From an uncultured Alteromonadales bacterium (GTDB lineage Bacteria > Pseudomonadota > Gammaproteobacteria > Pseudomonadales > Cellvibrionaceae): 53,876 nt of DNA. The translations under genes and the position numbers were made by a program. The stretch is from NCBI GenBank assembly GCA_937864365.1, contig CALMJT010000119.1, positions 1 to 53,876 on the forward strand, in the 5' to 3' direction. Each line of letters starts with the position of its first letter. Position 1 is the first letter of the stretch. A model generated the notes under the pieces. That model worked only from the letters and a program-made list of their open reading frames with translations. It did no database searches and was not told where the DNA came from. Positions 26,871-36,159 of the stretch are shown here, one piece after another.

Positions 26871-27033
26871 GGAAACTCCAGCTAAACCCAGAGCTTCCGG
26901 CAATAAAAGAATGTGTCGCGATTTCAAAAATGGTAAGTGCGAGAAAGGTAAGTGACCGCAATCGTGAAGAGCTTGTAAATCGCATTGCTGGCTTATGTTC
27001 TCTGATTAAATCACAGACGAATTAATCTAGGTC
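26871..27033 (+). repeat. Dispersed hairpin element, copy I (full span, heavily diverged)
   Basis: Starts GGAAACTC and keeps CCAGAG..TTCC pairing, AATGTGTCGCGA, TTTCAAAAATGGTAAGTG and the right CTCTGATTAAATCA...ATTAATC. Hairpin 2 has lost its left arm. No clean TA flanks remain, which suggests an old insertion. Confidence 0.65.
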
Positions 27034-27066
27034 TGTTGGTGTATCACCGTTTGGTAATACACAACG

Positions 27067-27828
27067 CTATTGATGTTGTAGATTCCAAGCCACGCAATCT
27101 AAAAATTTCGCACCGCTGCCGCCAAAAATATCCAGCGCGCTGCCAATGGTAAGATCGACTCGACCTTGAGACAGAGTAGAGACCTGTTCCAGATCTTCGA
27201 TACTGCGTGCGCCTCCGGCATAGGTTACCGGGATAGGGCAGTGTTCACCTAAAAAGGCTACTAATTCTTGGTCAATGCCTTGTTGTAGGCCTTCCACATC
27301 CGCGGCGTGTATCAAGAACTCACTGCAATACTGCGATAACGTTTTTAGGCTATCTGCGGTAATTAATGTACTGGTGACGGTTTGCCAGCGATCGGTGGCA
27401 ATGGCCCAGCCTTCAGAAACACGCCGGCAACTTAAATCCAATACCAACTGTTCGGCGCCGACCAACGTATTGAGTTTTTCTACGCGTTCCCAACTGAGTT
27501 GGTCATTCTCAAACAAATAAGAAGTAACGATAACCTTGCTGGCACCAGCGCTGAGGTAATCTTCGGCGTTTTGAAGATTGATGCCGCCGCCGTATTGCAA
27601 ACCTTTTTGCCAGGTCGATAAGGCAAGCTTCGCTTGTTCTTCGTTGCCTGGCCCAAGGCCAATAACGTGCCCACCTAATAGGTTGTGATCTTTATAAAGA
27701 TTGGCGTAATAGGCAGCGTCGTGTTCACTGACAAAATTCGTGGTCGCGCCTTCATCGTTCAAAGTGCCACCAACGATTTGTTTTACTTGTCCTTGGTGGA
27801 GATCGATGCAAGGGCGAAACTGGGTCAT
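27067..27828 (-). CDS. Eukaryotic-type HisA (phosphoribosylformimino-AICAR ribotide isomerase, HIS6-like)
   Basis: A 253-residue TIM-barrel. It isomerises ProFAR to PRFAR in histidine biosynthesis in its characterised relatives. The sequence is of the fungal/plant HIS6 type, not the usual bacterial HisA. Visible HIS6-type blocks are CIDLHQGQVKQIVGGTL at residues 7-23, TNFVSEHDAAYYANLYKDH, GHVIGLGPGNEEQAKLAL, GGGINLQNAEDYLSAGASK, VLDLSCRR, WQTVTS, EFLIHAADVEG, YAGGARSIEDLE and LTIGSALDIFGG. No other his gene is nearby. Similar bacterial cases are known to be rare and attributed to lateral transfer. It might replace or supplement a canonical hisA elsewhere in the genome. The closest family model would be the eukaryotic HisA type. 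Confidence 0.88.
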   Translation of the reverse strand: MTQFRPCIDLHQGQVKQIVGGTLNDEGATTNFVSEHDAAYYANLYKDHNLLGGHVIGLGPGNEEQAKLALSTWQKGLQYGGGINLQNAEDYLSAGASKVIVTSYLFENDQLSWERVEKLNTLVGAEQLVLDLSCRRVSEGWAIATDRWQTVTSTLITADSLKTLSQYCSEFLIHAADVEGLQQGIDQELVAFLGEHCPIPVTYAGGARSIEDLEQVSTLSQGRVDLTIGSALDIFGGSGAKFLDCVAWNLQHQ

Positions 27829-28000
27829 GATTTAATCTCAATACGTAAACGCTAAAAAGGCGAATCTTATCAAAAATGGCATTTAAATCAGCAAAATTGC
27901 CGATATTTTGCGGCTTATTGTCATAGAACTGCCAAAACTTCGCTATATGCTTGCCGCCGATATTGATCGTTGTGATTGCTTTTGTTGACGGGAGAATTTG

Positions 28001-28411
28001 ATGATTTCCGAGCGGCAGTTACTGGCTATGCCAGAAGAAGAGTACATGAACGAGGAGCAGTTAGCATTCTTTAGGAATTTGCTGCTTCAAAACAAAGCTG
28101 AAATAGAAGAGCAACTGGATGGCATACGCACTCAGATTATTGGGCAAGAGCGCGAAGCCGACGAGTTGGATCGTGCATTAACCGAAGAAGAAAACCGGCA
28201 GCGCCTGCGCATGGCGGATCGGCAAACTAAGTTGATGCACAAGGTTGTTAAAACCTTGAAAAAGATCGAAGAGGGCGAGTACGGATACTGCAAAATCAGC
28301 GGTGAACCCATCGGTTTACGCCGCTTGCTGTTGCGACCGACGGCAGACTTGTGTGCCGAAGAAAAAGCGCGTCAAGAAAGCCGGGAAACACACTATATAA
28401 AACTTCGCTAG
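28001..28411 (+). CDS. DksA-family RNA polymerase-binding regulator with reduced zinc finger
   Basis: A 136-residue protein with the coiled-coil and DELDRA tip segment (DELDRALTEEENRQRLRMADR) that enters the RNAP secondary channel with ppGpp, and a C-terminal globular part GEYGYCKISGEPIGLRRLLL. In canonical DksA the finger is C-x2-C-x17-C-x2-C. Here the second and fourth positions are Ser and Glu (CKIS and CAEE), leaving two cysteines. Pseudomonas DksA2 shows a similar loss and works without zinc, so this is probably a zinc-independent DksA; that function is inferred. GGGAGAA lies about 5 nt before the ATG at 28001, and the extra Met at 27998 comes from a TTG. Confidence 0.85.
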   Translation: MISERQLLAMPEEEYMNEEQLAFFRNLLLQNKAEIEEQLDGIRTQIIGQEREADELDRALTEEENRQRLRMADRQTKLMHKVVKTLKKIEEGEYGYCKISGEPIGLRRLLLRPTADLCAEEKARQESRETHYIKLR

Positions 28412-28512
28412 TGAGTGTTTACACTTATTAGTTAGATTGATTTATAGGGTGTTAGCTCAGAATCAATGGTGCTTTAATCGCTTTTTCTAGCGCTGATAAA
28501 AATTGGGGTAGC

Positions 28513-28548
28513 GTCGATCAAGAGTTCATTCGAGCTTACTTGATCGAC
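28513..28548. terminator. Bidirectional hairpin between dksA-like gene and purK
   Basis: A perfect 10-bp stem GTCGATCAAG / CTTGATCGAC with a 16-nt loop, between convergent genes. T-rich tails are weak on both sides, so rho-assisted termination is possible. Confidence 0.6.
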
Positions 28549-28559
28549 TTATCTTGTCA

Positions 28560-29642
28560 TCAGATATTCTTGAGCACCCAGTCCAGACAAGGCGCATAAT
28601 TCTCAGGAAGTAAGCCACGCAGCTCTTCTAAACTGGCGCGCAGTAGACTCTTGTCGCCGCTGCAAATATTGATGTGGCCGAGCTTTCTGCCGGGGCGATG
28701 AGATTTGCCATACCAATAAACTTCAGCTCCTTTAACACCTAACCAGCGCTTATCCCATTCGGTTCCAATCAAATTCACCATTACGCTAGGCGCTTTTATG
28801 ATCGCTGCCGTTAATGGTAGATCGGCAACTGCTCGAACATGATACTCAAACTGAGAAATACTGGCGCCCGCTTGGGTCCAGTGTCCGGTGTTGTGAACGC
28901 GTGGCGCTAGCTCGTTGACCATTAAAGTATCGCCAAGACGGAACAACTCGATTGCCAAAACCCCGACGTAATCGAGATGATCAAGTAGCGTTTTTAGCAT
29001 GGTTTCGGCTGCGGCTTGTAGGTGTGACAGGCGTTCAGTAGGCGACACAGTGGCCATCAAAATACCATCGGTATTTAGATTTAGCGTGAGCGGATAGAAA
29101 AAACAGTCACCGTTTTTACCACGAACACCGATGATCGATACTTCTTCGTCAAAATCGATCGCGGCTTCGGCGATGGCTTGCTCGTGCCAGTCTGCGGGAA
29201 TTTTCGAAGCTTCTGCTTGTTTCAACCAATGTTGTCCGCGTCCGTCGTATCCGCCGGTGCGTCTTTTCAGCAAAACGCGCGGGCCAAGTTGCTCATGCAG
29301 TGTTGCTTCGATCGTCGAGACTTCCACTTTTTGCCAAGGTGCTGTGCTGATTTTTAATTCGTCGAGCAGGCTTTTTTGGGAGGCGCGATCGGCCAAGGTT
29401 GAGAAGGTATTCTTATTTAAAAAATGCGGATGCTCGCTGAGTGCCTGAGTAACTGGAGTGTCCGGCCATTGTTCCCGCTCGGCGGTAACTCGATCTAGAG
29501 GCTGAAGGTTTGGTAGCTCGGTAGCGTTAATGTCGATGGGTTCGACCGTTAAATTTAACGGCATAGCGGCATGTTTTAACATGGCGCCAAGCTGACCATC
29601 GCCTAAGACCCATATTTTTTGTGGTTTTACGTCATTCGTCAT
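28560..29642 (-). CDS. purK: N5-carboxyaminoimidazole ribonucleotide synthase
   Basis: A 360-residue ATP-grasp enzyme that converts AIR to N5-CAIR in purine biosynthesis, using bicarbonate and ATP. The N-terminal WVLGDGQLGAMLKHAA, RTGGYDGRGQHW near residue 140, EEVSIIGVRGKNGD and MVNELAPRVHNTGHWTQ are family blocks. It lies 22 bp downstream of purE on the same strand, forming the usual purEK operon. It ends next to the terminator at 28513-28548. Confidence 0.95.
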   Translation of the reverse strand: MTNDVKPQKIWVLGDGQLGAMLKHAAMPLNLTVEPIDINATELPNLQPLDRVTAEREQWPDTPVTQALSEHPHFLNKNTFSTLADRASQKSLLDELKISTAPWQKVEVSTIEATLHEQLGPRVLLKRRTGGYDGRGQHWLKQAEASKIPADWHEQAIAEAAIDFDEEVSIIGVRGKNGDCFFYPLTLNLNTDGILMATVSPTERLSHLQAAAETMLKTLLDHLDYVGVLAIELFRLGDTLMVNELAPRVHNTGHWTQAGASISQFEYHVRAVADLPLTAAIIKAPSVMVNLIGTEWDKRWLGVKGAEVYWYGKSHRPGRKLGHINICSGDKSLLRASLEELRGLLPENYAPCLDWVLKNI

Positions 29643-29664
29643 GGCGTTAATTGCTCTAAATTAC

Positions 29665-30150
29665 TCAGGAACGAGGGTCTGGGTTATCGAGGATTTGTTG
29701 AGTTTGTTTGGCTCGGAAATCTTCAATGGCTTTGGCAAGTGCAGGATCGTGGTTGGCGAGAATTTGCGCTGCGAAAAGTCCGGCATTGAACGCTCCAGCA
29801 GTACCAATGGCGAGAGTGCCCACGGCAATACCTTTTGGCATTTGTACGATCGATAACAAACTGTCTTGGCCACTTAACGCTTTGCTTTGCACGGGAACAC
29901 CCAATACTGGCAAGCGAGTTTTTGCGGCAATCATACCCGGGAGATGCGCAGCACCACCGGCGCCCGCGATAATTACTTCAATTCCTTTGTCGGCGGCAGA
30001 TTCTGCAAATTGGAACATCTTATCGGGAGTTCTGTGTGCAGAAACCACTTCCACATGATGACCTACGCCAAGTTCGGTCAGTATTTCGCTGGCAGCTTGC
30101 ATCGTTGGCCAGTCACTGCTTGAGCCCATTACAATTGCGACCTTTTCCAT
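29665..30150 (-). CDS. purE: N5-CAIR mutase
   Basis: A 161-residue class I PurE that rearranges N5-CAIR to CAIR. The N-terminal [12 protein letters not shown] nucleotide-binding motif (residues 6-17), [36 protein letters not shown] and [13 protein letters not shown] are all present. The octameric class I length is typical. GAGGAA lies 6 nt before the ATG. It is the first gene of the purEK operon. Confidence 0.96.
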   Translation of the reverse strand: MEKVAIVMGSSSDWPTMQAASEILTELGVGHHVEVVSAHRTPDKMFQFAESAADKGIEVIIAGAGGAAHLPGMIAAKTRLPVLGVPVQSKALSGQDSLLSIVQMPKGIAVGTLAIGTAGAFNAGLFAAQILANHDPALAKAIEDFRAKQTQQILDNPDPRS

Positions 30151-30195
30151 GGGTATTCCTCGACAAAGTAGATTGACGTTAACTTCCGACTCTCG

Positions 30196-30225
30196 GCCTA
30201 TTACTAATTAGCCTATTACCAATTA
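30196..30225. repeat. 15-bp tandem duplication in the purE leader
   Basis: GCCTATTACTAATTA and GCCTATTACCAATTA lie side by side, 46-75 bp upstream of the purE start. Confidence 0.7.
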
Positions 30226-30295
30226 ATTAAATAGATACTCGATGTCGTCTGTAATAGTGAGGCCAAAATTTACGACCTAAAAAATGAGGGGGCGG

Positions 30296-30301
30296 ATTAT
30301 A
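30296..30301 (-). promoter_or_regulatory. Candidate -10 element for purEK
   Basis: TATAAT on the minus strand, about 150 bp before the purE start. A poor -35 (TTTAGT) lies 17 bp upstream. No PurR-type box was recognised. Confidence 0.35.
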
Positions 30302-30564
30302 TAGATACAGTAAAGCAAACTAAACCATGACCGTTTATTTTCTGTACGTATTTGGAAAAGAAAGATGGTTATAGATCTAAAAGTAGCGTGCTTTTTGGTT
30401 GTATTTTGAGCTGTTTTGTTTGTTTTACTCGAACAATTTGTTGCAATAAATATCTCCAGTTCGTCACTATAAAAGAGGTAATTATGATAGGCTGGCTAAA
30501 ATTTTGGCTTAGGCCCAATTTGGCTTAGTCCCAATCTAGGATTAACACTTCGCGGAAGGATACC
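30302..30564. other. Divergent intergenic region purE / pgm
   Basis: Rest of the 414-bp divergent spacer. AT-rich, with the pgm ribosome binding site GGAAGG at its end and no other structure recognised. Confidence 0.35.
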
Positions 30565-32208
30565 ATGGCATTACATCCTCTAGCGGGCAAACCCGCACCC
30601 AGTGACTCTCTTTGTAATATCCCTCATTTAGTTTCTTGTTATTACCGCAGCCAGCCCGATATCGAAAATAATCCCGCTCAGGCGGTGAGTTTCGGTACTT
30701 CTGGTCATCGCGGCAGTGCTCTTAAAACCACATTTAACGAACATCACATTATCGCTATTACCCAAGCTATTGCTGAATATCGTAAAGCGCAAGGTATTGA
30801 TGGTCCAATCTACGTGGGTAAAGACACGCACGCCTTGTCCGAGCCGGCATTTATATCGGTTATTGAAGTTCTATGTGCCAACGGTATTACCGCACGAGTT
30901 CAATCCGGCGGTGGCTACACGCCAACGCCTGTGATTTCCCACGCGATTTTGACGCACAACGATACTCACACCAGCAAAGCCGATGGCATTGTTATCACGC
31001 CTTCTCACAATCCGCCCGAAGACGGTGGCATCAAATACAACCCACCGATGGGTGGCCCTGCGGATACCGACATCACCAATTGGGTCGCCAAGCGCGCTAA
31101 CGAGTTGCTCAAAGCCAATTTGGCGGGCGTGGAGCGTATAACGGTTGCGGAGGCTCAAGGACAGGGGCTTGTTGAAGAGTTCGACTACATTGAGCACTAT
31201 GTTAGTCAGCTTGATCAAGTGATCGACATGAAGGCCATTGCTGATGCCAACATAAAAATTGGTGTTGATCCAATGGGTGGCTCTGGCATTGCTTTCTGGC
31301 AGCCAATGGCCGAACGTTACGGATTAAACATCACCTTGGTCAATACCAAAGTTGATCCATGTTTCAGCTTTATGCCGCTCGACAAAGACGGCAAAATCCG
31401 TATGGATTGCTCATCTCCGCGTGCTATGGCGAATCTATTGGCGTTGCAAGACGATTTTGATATCGCCGTTGGTAACGATCCAGATTATGACCGTCATGGC
31501 ATTGTGTGTAAGGGTTTTGGATTAATGAACCCCAACGCCTATTTAGCCGTTGCCATCGAATATTTAATGAATCATCGCCCCAATTGGTCGCCTGAGCTGG
31601 GTTTTGGCAAAACCCTAGTATCTAGCGCCATTATCGATCGAGTGGTGAACGGTCAGCAGCGTCAACTTTGTGAAGTTCCAGTTGGCTTTAAATGGTACGT
31701 AGACGGTTTATTTAACGGTCAATTGGCTTTTGGTGGCGAAGAAAGCGCGGGCGCATCTTTCTTAAGAAAAGACGGAAAGGTTTGGAGTACCGATAAAGAC
31801 GGAATTATTTTGGCGTTATTAGCCGCTGAGATACTAGCTGTTACCGGTAAAGATCCCGCTCAGCATTACCAAGCACTGACCGAAAAATTTGGTCAGCCTA
31901 TCTACCGCCGCATTGACGTACCTGCCACTAAAGAGCAAAAGCAGCGGCTCAGTTCGCTCTCGGAAAACGACGTAAAGTCCAATCGTTTAGCCGGAGATAC
32001 CATTACGCGAGTACTGACTAAAGCTCCGGGTAACAATGCAGACATCGGTGGCTTGAAGGTCGAAACCGAAAATGGTTGGTTTGCAGCCAGACCTTCTGGA
32101 ACCGAAGACATCTACAAAATCTATCTTGAGAGCTTTGTCAGTGAAGAACATCTTACTGAGTTAGAAAAAGACGCTCAGGCATTGGTTGCTCAAGCGTTTT
32201 CGAGCTAA
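30565..32208 (+). CDS. pgm: Phosphoglucomutase (alpha-D-glucose phosphate-specific)
   Basis: A 547-residue phosphohexomutase (E. coli Pgm is 546) that interconverts glucose 1- and 6-phosphate and feeds UDP-glucose and glycogen metabolism. The N-terminal SFGTSGHRG is at residues 42-50. The active-site phosphoserine loop ITPSHNP has Ser147, the magnesium loop is [10 protein letters not shown] near residue 310, the sugar-binding loop is [10 protein letters not shown] near 393 and the phosphate-binding loop is ARPSGTED near 510. GGAAGG precedes the ATG by 7 nt. It is monocistronic, with a terminator at 32235. Confidence 0.95.
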   Translation: MALHPLAGKPAPSDSLCNIPHLVSCYYRSQPDIENNPAQAVSFGTSGHRGSALKTTFNEHHIIAITQAIAEYRKAQGIDGPIYVGKDTHALSEPAFISVIEVLCANGITARVQSGGGYTPTPVISHAILTHNDTHTSKADGIVITPSHNPPEDGGIKYNPPMGGPADTDITNWVAKRANELLKANLAGVERITVAEAQGQGLVEEFDYIEHYVSQLDQVIDMKAIADANIKIGVDPMGGSGIAFWQPMAERYGLNITLVNTKVDPCFSFMPLDKDGKIRMDCSSPRAMANLLALQDDFDIAVGNDPDYDRHGIVCKGFGLMNPNAYLAVAIEYLMNHRPNWSPELGFGKTLVSSAIIDRVVNGQQRQLCEVPVGFKWYVDGLFNGQLAFGGEESAGASFLRKDGKVWSTDKDGIILALLAAEILAVTGKDPAQHYQALTEKFGQPIYRRIDVPATKEQKQRLSSLSENDVKSNRLAGDTITRVLTKAPGNNADIGGLKVETENGWFAARPSGTEDIYKIYLESFVSEEHLTELEKDAQALVAQAFSS

Positions 32209-32234
32209 TTACCCGTCTTAATAGCCCTATCTTT

Positions 32235-32264
32235 CGCGCTTCTTTTATGGAGGCGCGTTATTTT
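32235..32264 (+). terminator. Rho-independent terminator after pgm
   Basis: CGCGCTTC / GAGGCGCG pairing (one G-U in RNA) followed by TTATTTT, 26 bp after the pgm stop. Confidence 0.75.
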
Positions 32265-32618
32265 AATAATCGATATAAGTTTGTTTGTTTTCTGGCATTA
32301 CTCAATTTTTTTATAACAACTACCAAGTGATATCAGGTTCTATAAGAAACATTTTGTATCTACTACACAAGCTTGTTATAAGTACGTCTGTAATACTATT
32401 GGCATTAGATTATACAAAAATACTGAAAGTACTAACATTTTTGTGCCGCATGGGCTTTAATTAAAGTTCAATCACGCATTAGTAATCAGTGCGGGGTTTA
32501 AATACTTCATCGTTAAGCCTGATGAAGTTGATTGAACATTTATTATTACGTTCATCTTTTGTTGCATGTTCATAGTTTCTAATTGTCTTAGGTAGTTCTT
32601 CAGGTTTCGCCTCTCAAG
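32265..32618. other. AT-rich region upstream of the MASE1-GGDEF gene
   Basis: About 350 bp with no gene recognised. It should hold the promoter of the diguanylate cyclase gene, but no element stands out. Confidence 0.35.
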
Positions 32619-34151
32619 ATGGATTCGTACGTTGTTCGAAAAGTTGGAATCAGTGCTAATTTATTTTGGCTACTGTATTCTACCGCCCTGGTCATTTTGG
32701 CCGTTGCCAGCTCGCACGCCCTCGAACACGATACCTACGAAATTACCGTCATCTGGCCCGCCGGCGCCTTCTCAATGTGGTTGTTTATCCGCTATGGCCG
32801 CTTAGCGGTTTTTCCGGTTATTCTTGGGCAAGAGCTTTATCACATCATTGCCGGTTTGCCCTACGAACCTCTTTTCACCTGGATGACCCTCAATAATACC
32901 GCCGCTGCATGGCTGGGGGCGTTAGCCTATTTCTATCTTGGTGGCCGTTACCACAACGTCAGCAGTTTGCGATCAATATTGAGCTTAACCTTGGTTGCAA
33001 CACCCGTTCAGAGCCTATTTTCAGCGCTGGTTGGTTGTGTGGCTTTGGCCACTGTTCGCTCTTTAGATTTATCTGAGTTGCAAGTGATCTTTGGTCGCTG
33101 GTTATTTTCCGATATCACCGGCAACGTCTTGTTCTGCCCGCTATTATTGGCGGTGTCGCAATCTAAAATTGCGGATTACACCGCCACTAAAGAGCGAGTA
33201 CTGCCAGTAATCGTCGCGATTATTACGCTAGTATTTATGTGGTTTTTAATTCGCTCTGAATTATTTCAGTCTTTAGGCCAATACCCAGCAATTCTGCTGT
33301 CTTTACCGATTTGTCTTTGGTTAGGAATGCGCCGTAATACCGCTTTGGCAACCATTTGTCTGGTAATCGTTCTGACCGGATGCCTAGCCATGACGACATT
33401 GCTGGTGGTGGATTTTAACGACGGTGTTTTTGTTGCTTTGCAAATTTACGCAGCGATAATTATGGGCTCGTGCATGGTATTGCACTCCATGCGGTTGAGT
33501 CGTGACCAAGCCATCGCCGACTTGGATATGCAAAAACAGCACTTAGAGTTTGCTGTAGCGCGACGAACCGAAGAGCTGCAAAAGCAAGTCGAAGCCACCG
33601 AAGCATTGGCGGCAAAGTTAGAGCACCAAGCTCTATCGGATTACCTCACCGATTTACCCAACCGCCGTTGTTTCACCCAGCAAGTTAATAAAGAGTTACA
33701 ACGCAGCGAACGCAGTGGCCAATCTTTAGCGATTTTATTGGTAGATATCGATCACTTTAAGCGCGTTAACGACGAGCACGGTCATTTAATTGGGGATGAA
33801 GTTTTAAAAGCGCTAGCCATTCAATTTGAAGAATTAGTACGTCAAGGTACCGATATGGTGGGTCGCCTTGGTGGTGAAGAATTTGGATTTTTACTTCCCG
33901 ATACCGATCGTGCTGGCGCTTTGCGCACGGCCGAGCGTATTCGTCGCTCCGTCGAAGAAACCCCCATTAATGCTAATGGTATTCAGTTATCTATGACGGT
34001 AAGTGTTGGCGTTGCTATTTCAATTCGTCGCAGAACCATTGAGCAGCTGTTGAACGAGGCAGACCGCGCCATGTATCGCGCTAAATACAACGGCCGTAAC
34101 CGAGTGGAATACGGTTACAATCTCGAATCCGTAGAAGAGTCTTCGCGATAA
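32619..34151 (+). CDS. MASE1-type membrane diguanylate cyclase
   Basis: A 510-residue protein. The N-terminal 300 residues hold about eight hydrophobic segments in a MASE1-like sensor (YEITVIWPAGAFSMWLFIRYG and FSDITGNVLFCPLLLA are MASE1 landmarks). A coiled coil (DLDMQKQHLEFAVARRTEEL) leads into a GGDEF domain beginning SDYLTDLPNRR. The active-site motif is GGEEF near residue 419. An RxxD inhibitory site is not obvious before it. It makes c-di-GMP at the inner membrane; the signal read by MASE1 is unknown. It is followed by repeat copy J and converges on pepQ. Confidence 0.88.
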   Translation: MDSYVVRKVGISANLFWLLYSTALVILAVASSHALEHDTYEITVIWPAGAFSMWLFIRYGRLAVFPVILGQELYHIIAGLPYEPLFTWMTLNNTAAAWLGALAYFYLGGRYHNVSSLRSILSLTLVATPVQSLFSALVGCVALATVRSLDLSELQVIFGRWLFSDITGNVLFCPLLLAVSQSKIADYTATKERVLPVIVAIITLVFMWFLIRSELFQSLGQYPAILLSLPICLWLGMRRNTALATICLVIVLTGCLAMTTLLVVDFNDGVFVALQIYAAIIMGSCMVLHSMRLSRDQAIADLDMQKQHLEFAVARRTEELQKQVEATEALAAKLEHQALSDYLTDLPNRRCFTQQVNKELQRSERSGQSLAILLVDIDHFKRVNDEHGHLIGDEVLKALAIQFEELVRQGTDMVGRLGGEEFGFLLPDTDRAGALRTAERIRRSVEETPINANGIQLSMTVSVGVAISIRRRTIEQLLNEADRAMYRAKYNGRNRVEYGYNLESVEESSR

Positions 34152-34158
34152 AGATCTA

Positions 34159-34262
34159 TTGGAACCCCTGATTAACTCATCCATGATTTAATCAGAGAAA
34201 AGCATGACAATACGATTTCCAATTTCTTCACAATTTCAATGACTTACCCTTCCTGAAATTGA
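34159..34262 (-). repeat. Dispersed hairpin element, copy J (truncated)
   Basis: Reverse orientation. It has TA at 34157-34158, GGAACCCCTGATTAACTCAT, the terminal hairpin CTGATTAA/TTAATCAG, then CAATTTCTTCACAATTTCAA and CTTCCTGAAATTG. Hairpins 1 and 2 are missing. It sits between convergent genes and may terminate transcription. Confidence 0.75.
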
Positions 34263-34362
34263 TTAAACAAACTCTTCACCAACCGATTATCACCACTTCA
34301 GAGTACAGACGTTGCTCTACCCTTTGAATGCCTGAGTTGCTTGGGCTCCAATCTAATTCACA

Positions 34363-35721
34363 TCAAATGTTTGCAAACGCTGCGCGAGTCAGGTTCTGTG
34401 AACCAGTCTCGGTGACGGCAATATTGTCCTCAATGCGAATACCACCGTAGGGCAGCAGCTCATCCAGTAGCGACCAATTTACAAGTTTGGCGTTTGAGGT
34501 TGCTTTCACTTGCTCAAGCAGCATAGGAATAAAATAGATTCCGGGTTCTATGGTAAAAACCTGACCGGCCGCAATGGGTCGAGTTAACCGTAAAAAAGGG
34601 TGCTCTTGTGGTGGTGGATTGGTTTCACCCTGATCGTTGGCTAGCCAGCCGCCTTTGTCGTGAACCTGTAAGCCCAAAAAGTGGCCGAGGCCGTGCGGAA
34701 AAAACGTAGAAGTAATATTGGTCGCCCAAGCTGCATCAACAGAAGCGTTTACCAAGCCTACGTCCACTAAAATTTGCGCGATTTTTTGATGCGCACGCAG
34801 ATGCAAATCACGATAGTTAACACCGGGTTTTATGTCATCAATGAGTGTTTTTTGCGCTTGATCTAAACTCGACAACATTCCCCGAAAACAATCGCGAGCC
34901 GCAGAACTTTGCACAGAAGGATATAGGTAGGTTCGGCTGATGTCGCTGTTGTAGCCCAAATAACAGGCGCCAGCATCAATCAGCATCGACAGCGGCTTTT
35001 GCGGAGCGGTTCTAGACCGATGAGTGTAGTGTAAAATCGCAGCATTTTCGTTGAGCGCGATGATGTTATCGTAAGGAAGCTCGTGGGCTTCAACAGCAAT
35101 TGATTGCAGATAATCGAGATGAATTTGAAACTCGCTCTTACCTTGCTCAAATGAACGCAACGCTTGAGTATGCGCAACAGCACCCAGATCGCTTGCTTCT
35201 TTTATACAGGCAATTTCGTATTCGGTTTTAATCGCACAATGAAAATCAATGTAGTTTAAAACCGTACTTGGGTTTAATGAAAATAGCTCAAGTTGATTTA
35301 GCTGTTCAAAGACGTCGGGTGTTTTTTCAGAAATTACCGCGGTTTTTCCGGTTAAACCATTCAGCGATTGAATGACCTTTTGAGCTTCGTCGTACACTTC
35401 AATATCGAAAGCATCTTTCAGTACCGAATCATTGAATTCTGCCTGTTTATGCCAGAAGTCGCGAGATTGGCGAACCAGTAACTTTGGGCGGCCATCGGCA
35501 AGAATTAACCAGCAATCGGTGAATGCTTGCAACGGAGCAAAACGCGCTAGGTAAGGATTGATACGAAAAGGATAACTGGTATCGTCTCTGAACCGATAAC
35601 TCAAGCCGCCACCGTAAATCACCAAATTATCAAACTCACCAGAACTTAAAGCAGACTCTGCCATAGCCACTTGTGCGTTTACATGTGAAAGATAAAAATC
35701 CTTAAGTGAATCTGGAATCAC
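34363..35721 (-). CDS. pepQ: Xaa-Pro dipeptidase
   Basis: A 452-residue M24 metallopeptidase that cleaves X-Pro dipeptides. Metal ligands of the pita-bread fold are visible: DAGACYLGYNSDISRTY (two Asp), FPHGLGHFLGLQVHD (His), FTIEPGIYFIP (Glu) and IRIEDNIAV (Glu). The protein aligns closely with E. coli PepQ (LHYTHR, FHCAIKTEYEI). I chose a GTG start at 35721: AAGGAGAAATCT precedes it, and the N-terminus then matches PepQ. An upstream in-frame ATG at 35799 adds 26 residues without family counterparts. It is divergent from putP. Confidence 0.93.
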   Translation of the reverse strand: MIPDSLKDFYLSHVNAQVAMAESALSSGEFDNLVIYGGGLSYRFRDDTSYPFRINPYLARFAPLQAFTDCWLILADGRPKLLVRQSRDFWHKQAEFNDSVLKDAFDIEVYDEAQKVIQSLNGLTGKTAVISEKTPDVFEQLNQLELFSLNPSTVLNYIDFHCAIKTEYEIACIKEASDLGAVAHTQALRSFEQGKSEFQIHLDYLQSIAVEAHELPYDNIIALNENAAILHYTHRSRTAPQKPLSMLIDAGACYLGYNSDISRTYLYPSVQSSAARDCFRGMLSSLDQAQKTLIDDIKPGVNYRDLHLRAHQKIAQILVDVGLVNASVDAAWATNITSTFFPHGLGHFLGLQVHDKGGWLANDQGETNPPPQEHPFLRLTRPIAAGQVFTIEPGIYFIPMLLEQVKATSNAKLVNWSLLDELLPYGGIRIEDNIAVTETGSQNLTRAAFANI

Positions 35722-36001
35722 AGATTTCTCCTTGAAAAAAGCGTAATCACCGGCGCTGTGAAATAATTTGTTTCGTAAACATCCAATTTTGTCCGTCATA
35801 ATACGGTAAACTGAGCATCGTATTTAACGAATGAAGTAATCGATCCTGTAAAGCATCTGTTACTTAAAGGAAGCTTTGAATAATTCAAAATTTCATCAGT
35901 GACAACTGCATAATATTCTGAAGCCGGTATTTAAGCGTAATTAAATATCCGTTTGTAGAAAGTTGTTCAAAATGTTTGGGTACTTTTGAGTACCCCATTT
36001 T
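35722..36001. promoter_or_regulatory. Divergent pepQ / putP intergenic region with a terminator-like hairpin
   Basis: At 35978-35995 GGGTACT/AGTACCC with a TTTG loop is followed by CATTTTTTAATTT. On the plus strand this is terminator-like, yet it lies upstream of putP, so it may be a leader attenuator or a leftover. No clear promoter pair was found. Confidence 0.4.
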
Positions 36002-36024
36002 TTAATTTAATCAGAGTTTCCATC
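36002..36024 (-). repeat. Short remnant of the dispersed element end (copy K)
   Basis: TTTAATCAGAGTTTCC matches the left terminus of the element in reverse. No interior survives. It is short enough to be chance. Confidence 0.3.
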
Positions 36025-36159
36025 ATAAAAATACAGCATTGTTCTAAATACAAAAAATAAAATAATTGATAAAAGCTTCGAGAGAATCAACGTCGTTTTA
36101 AATGCCCAATTAACGTGTGTCTTACCAGAGACAGATTTGCCAATGGAAACATCGAAACC

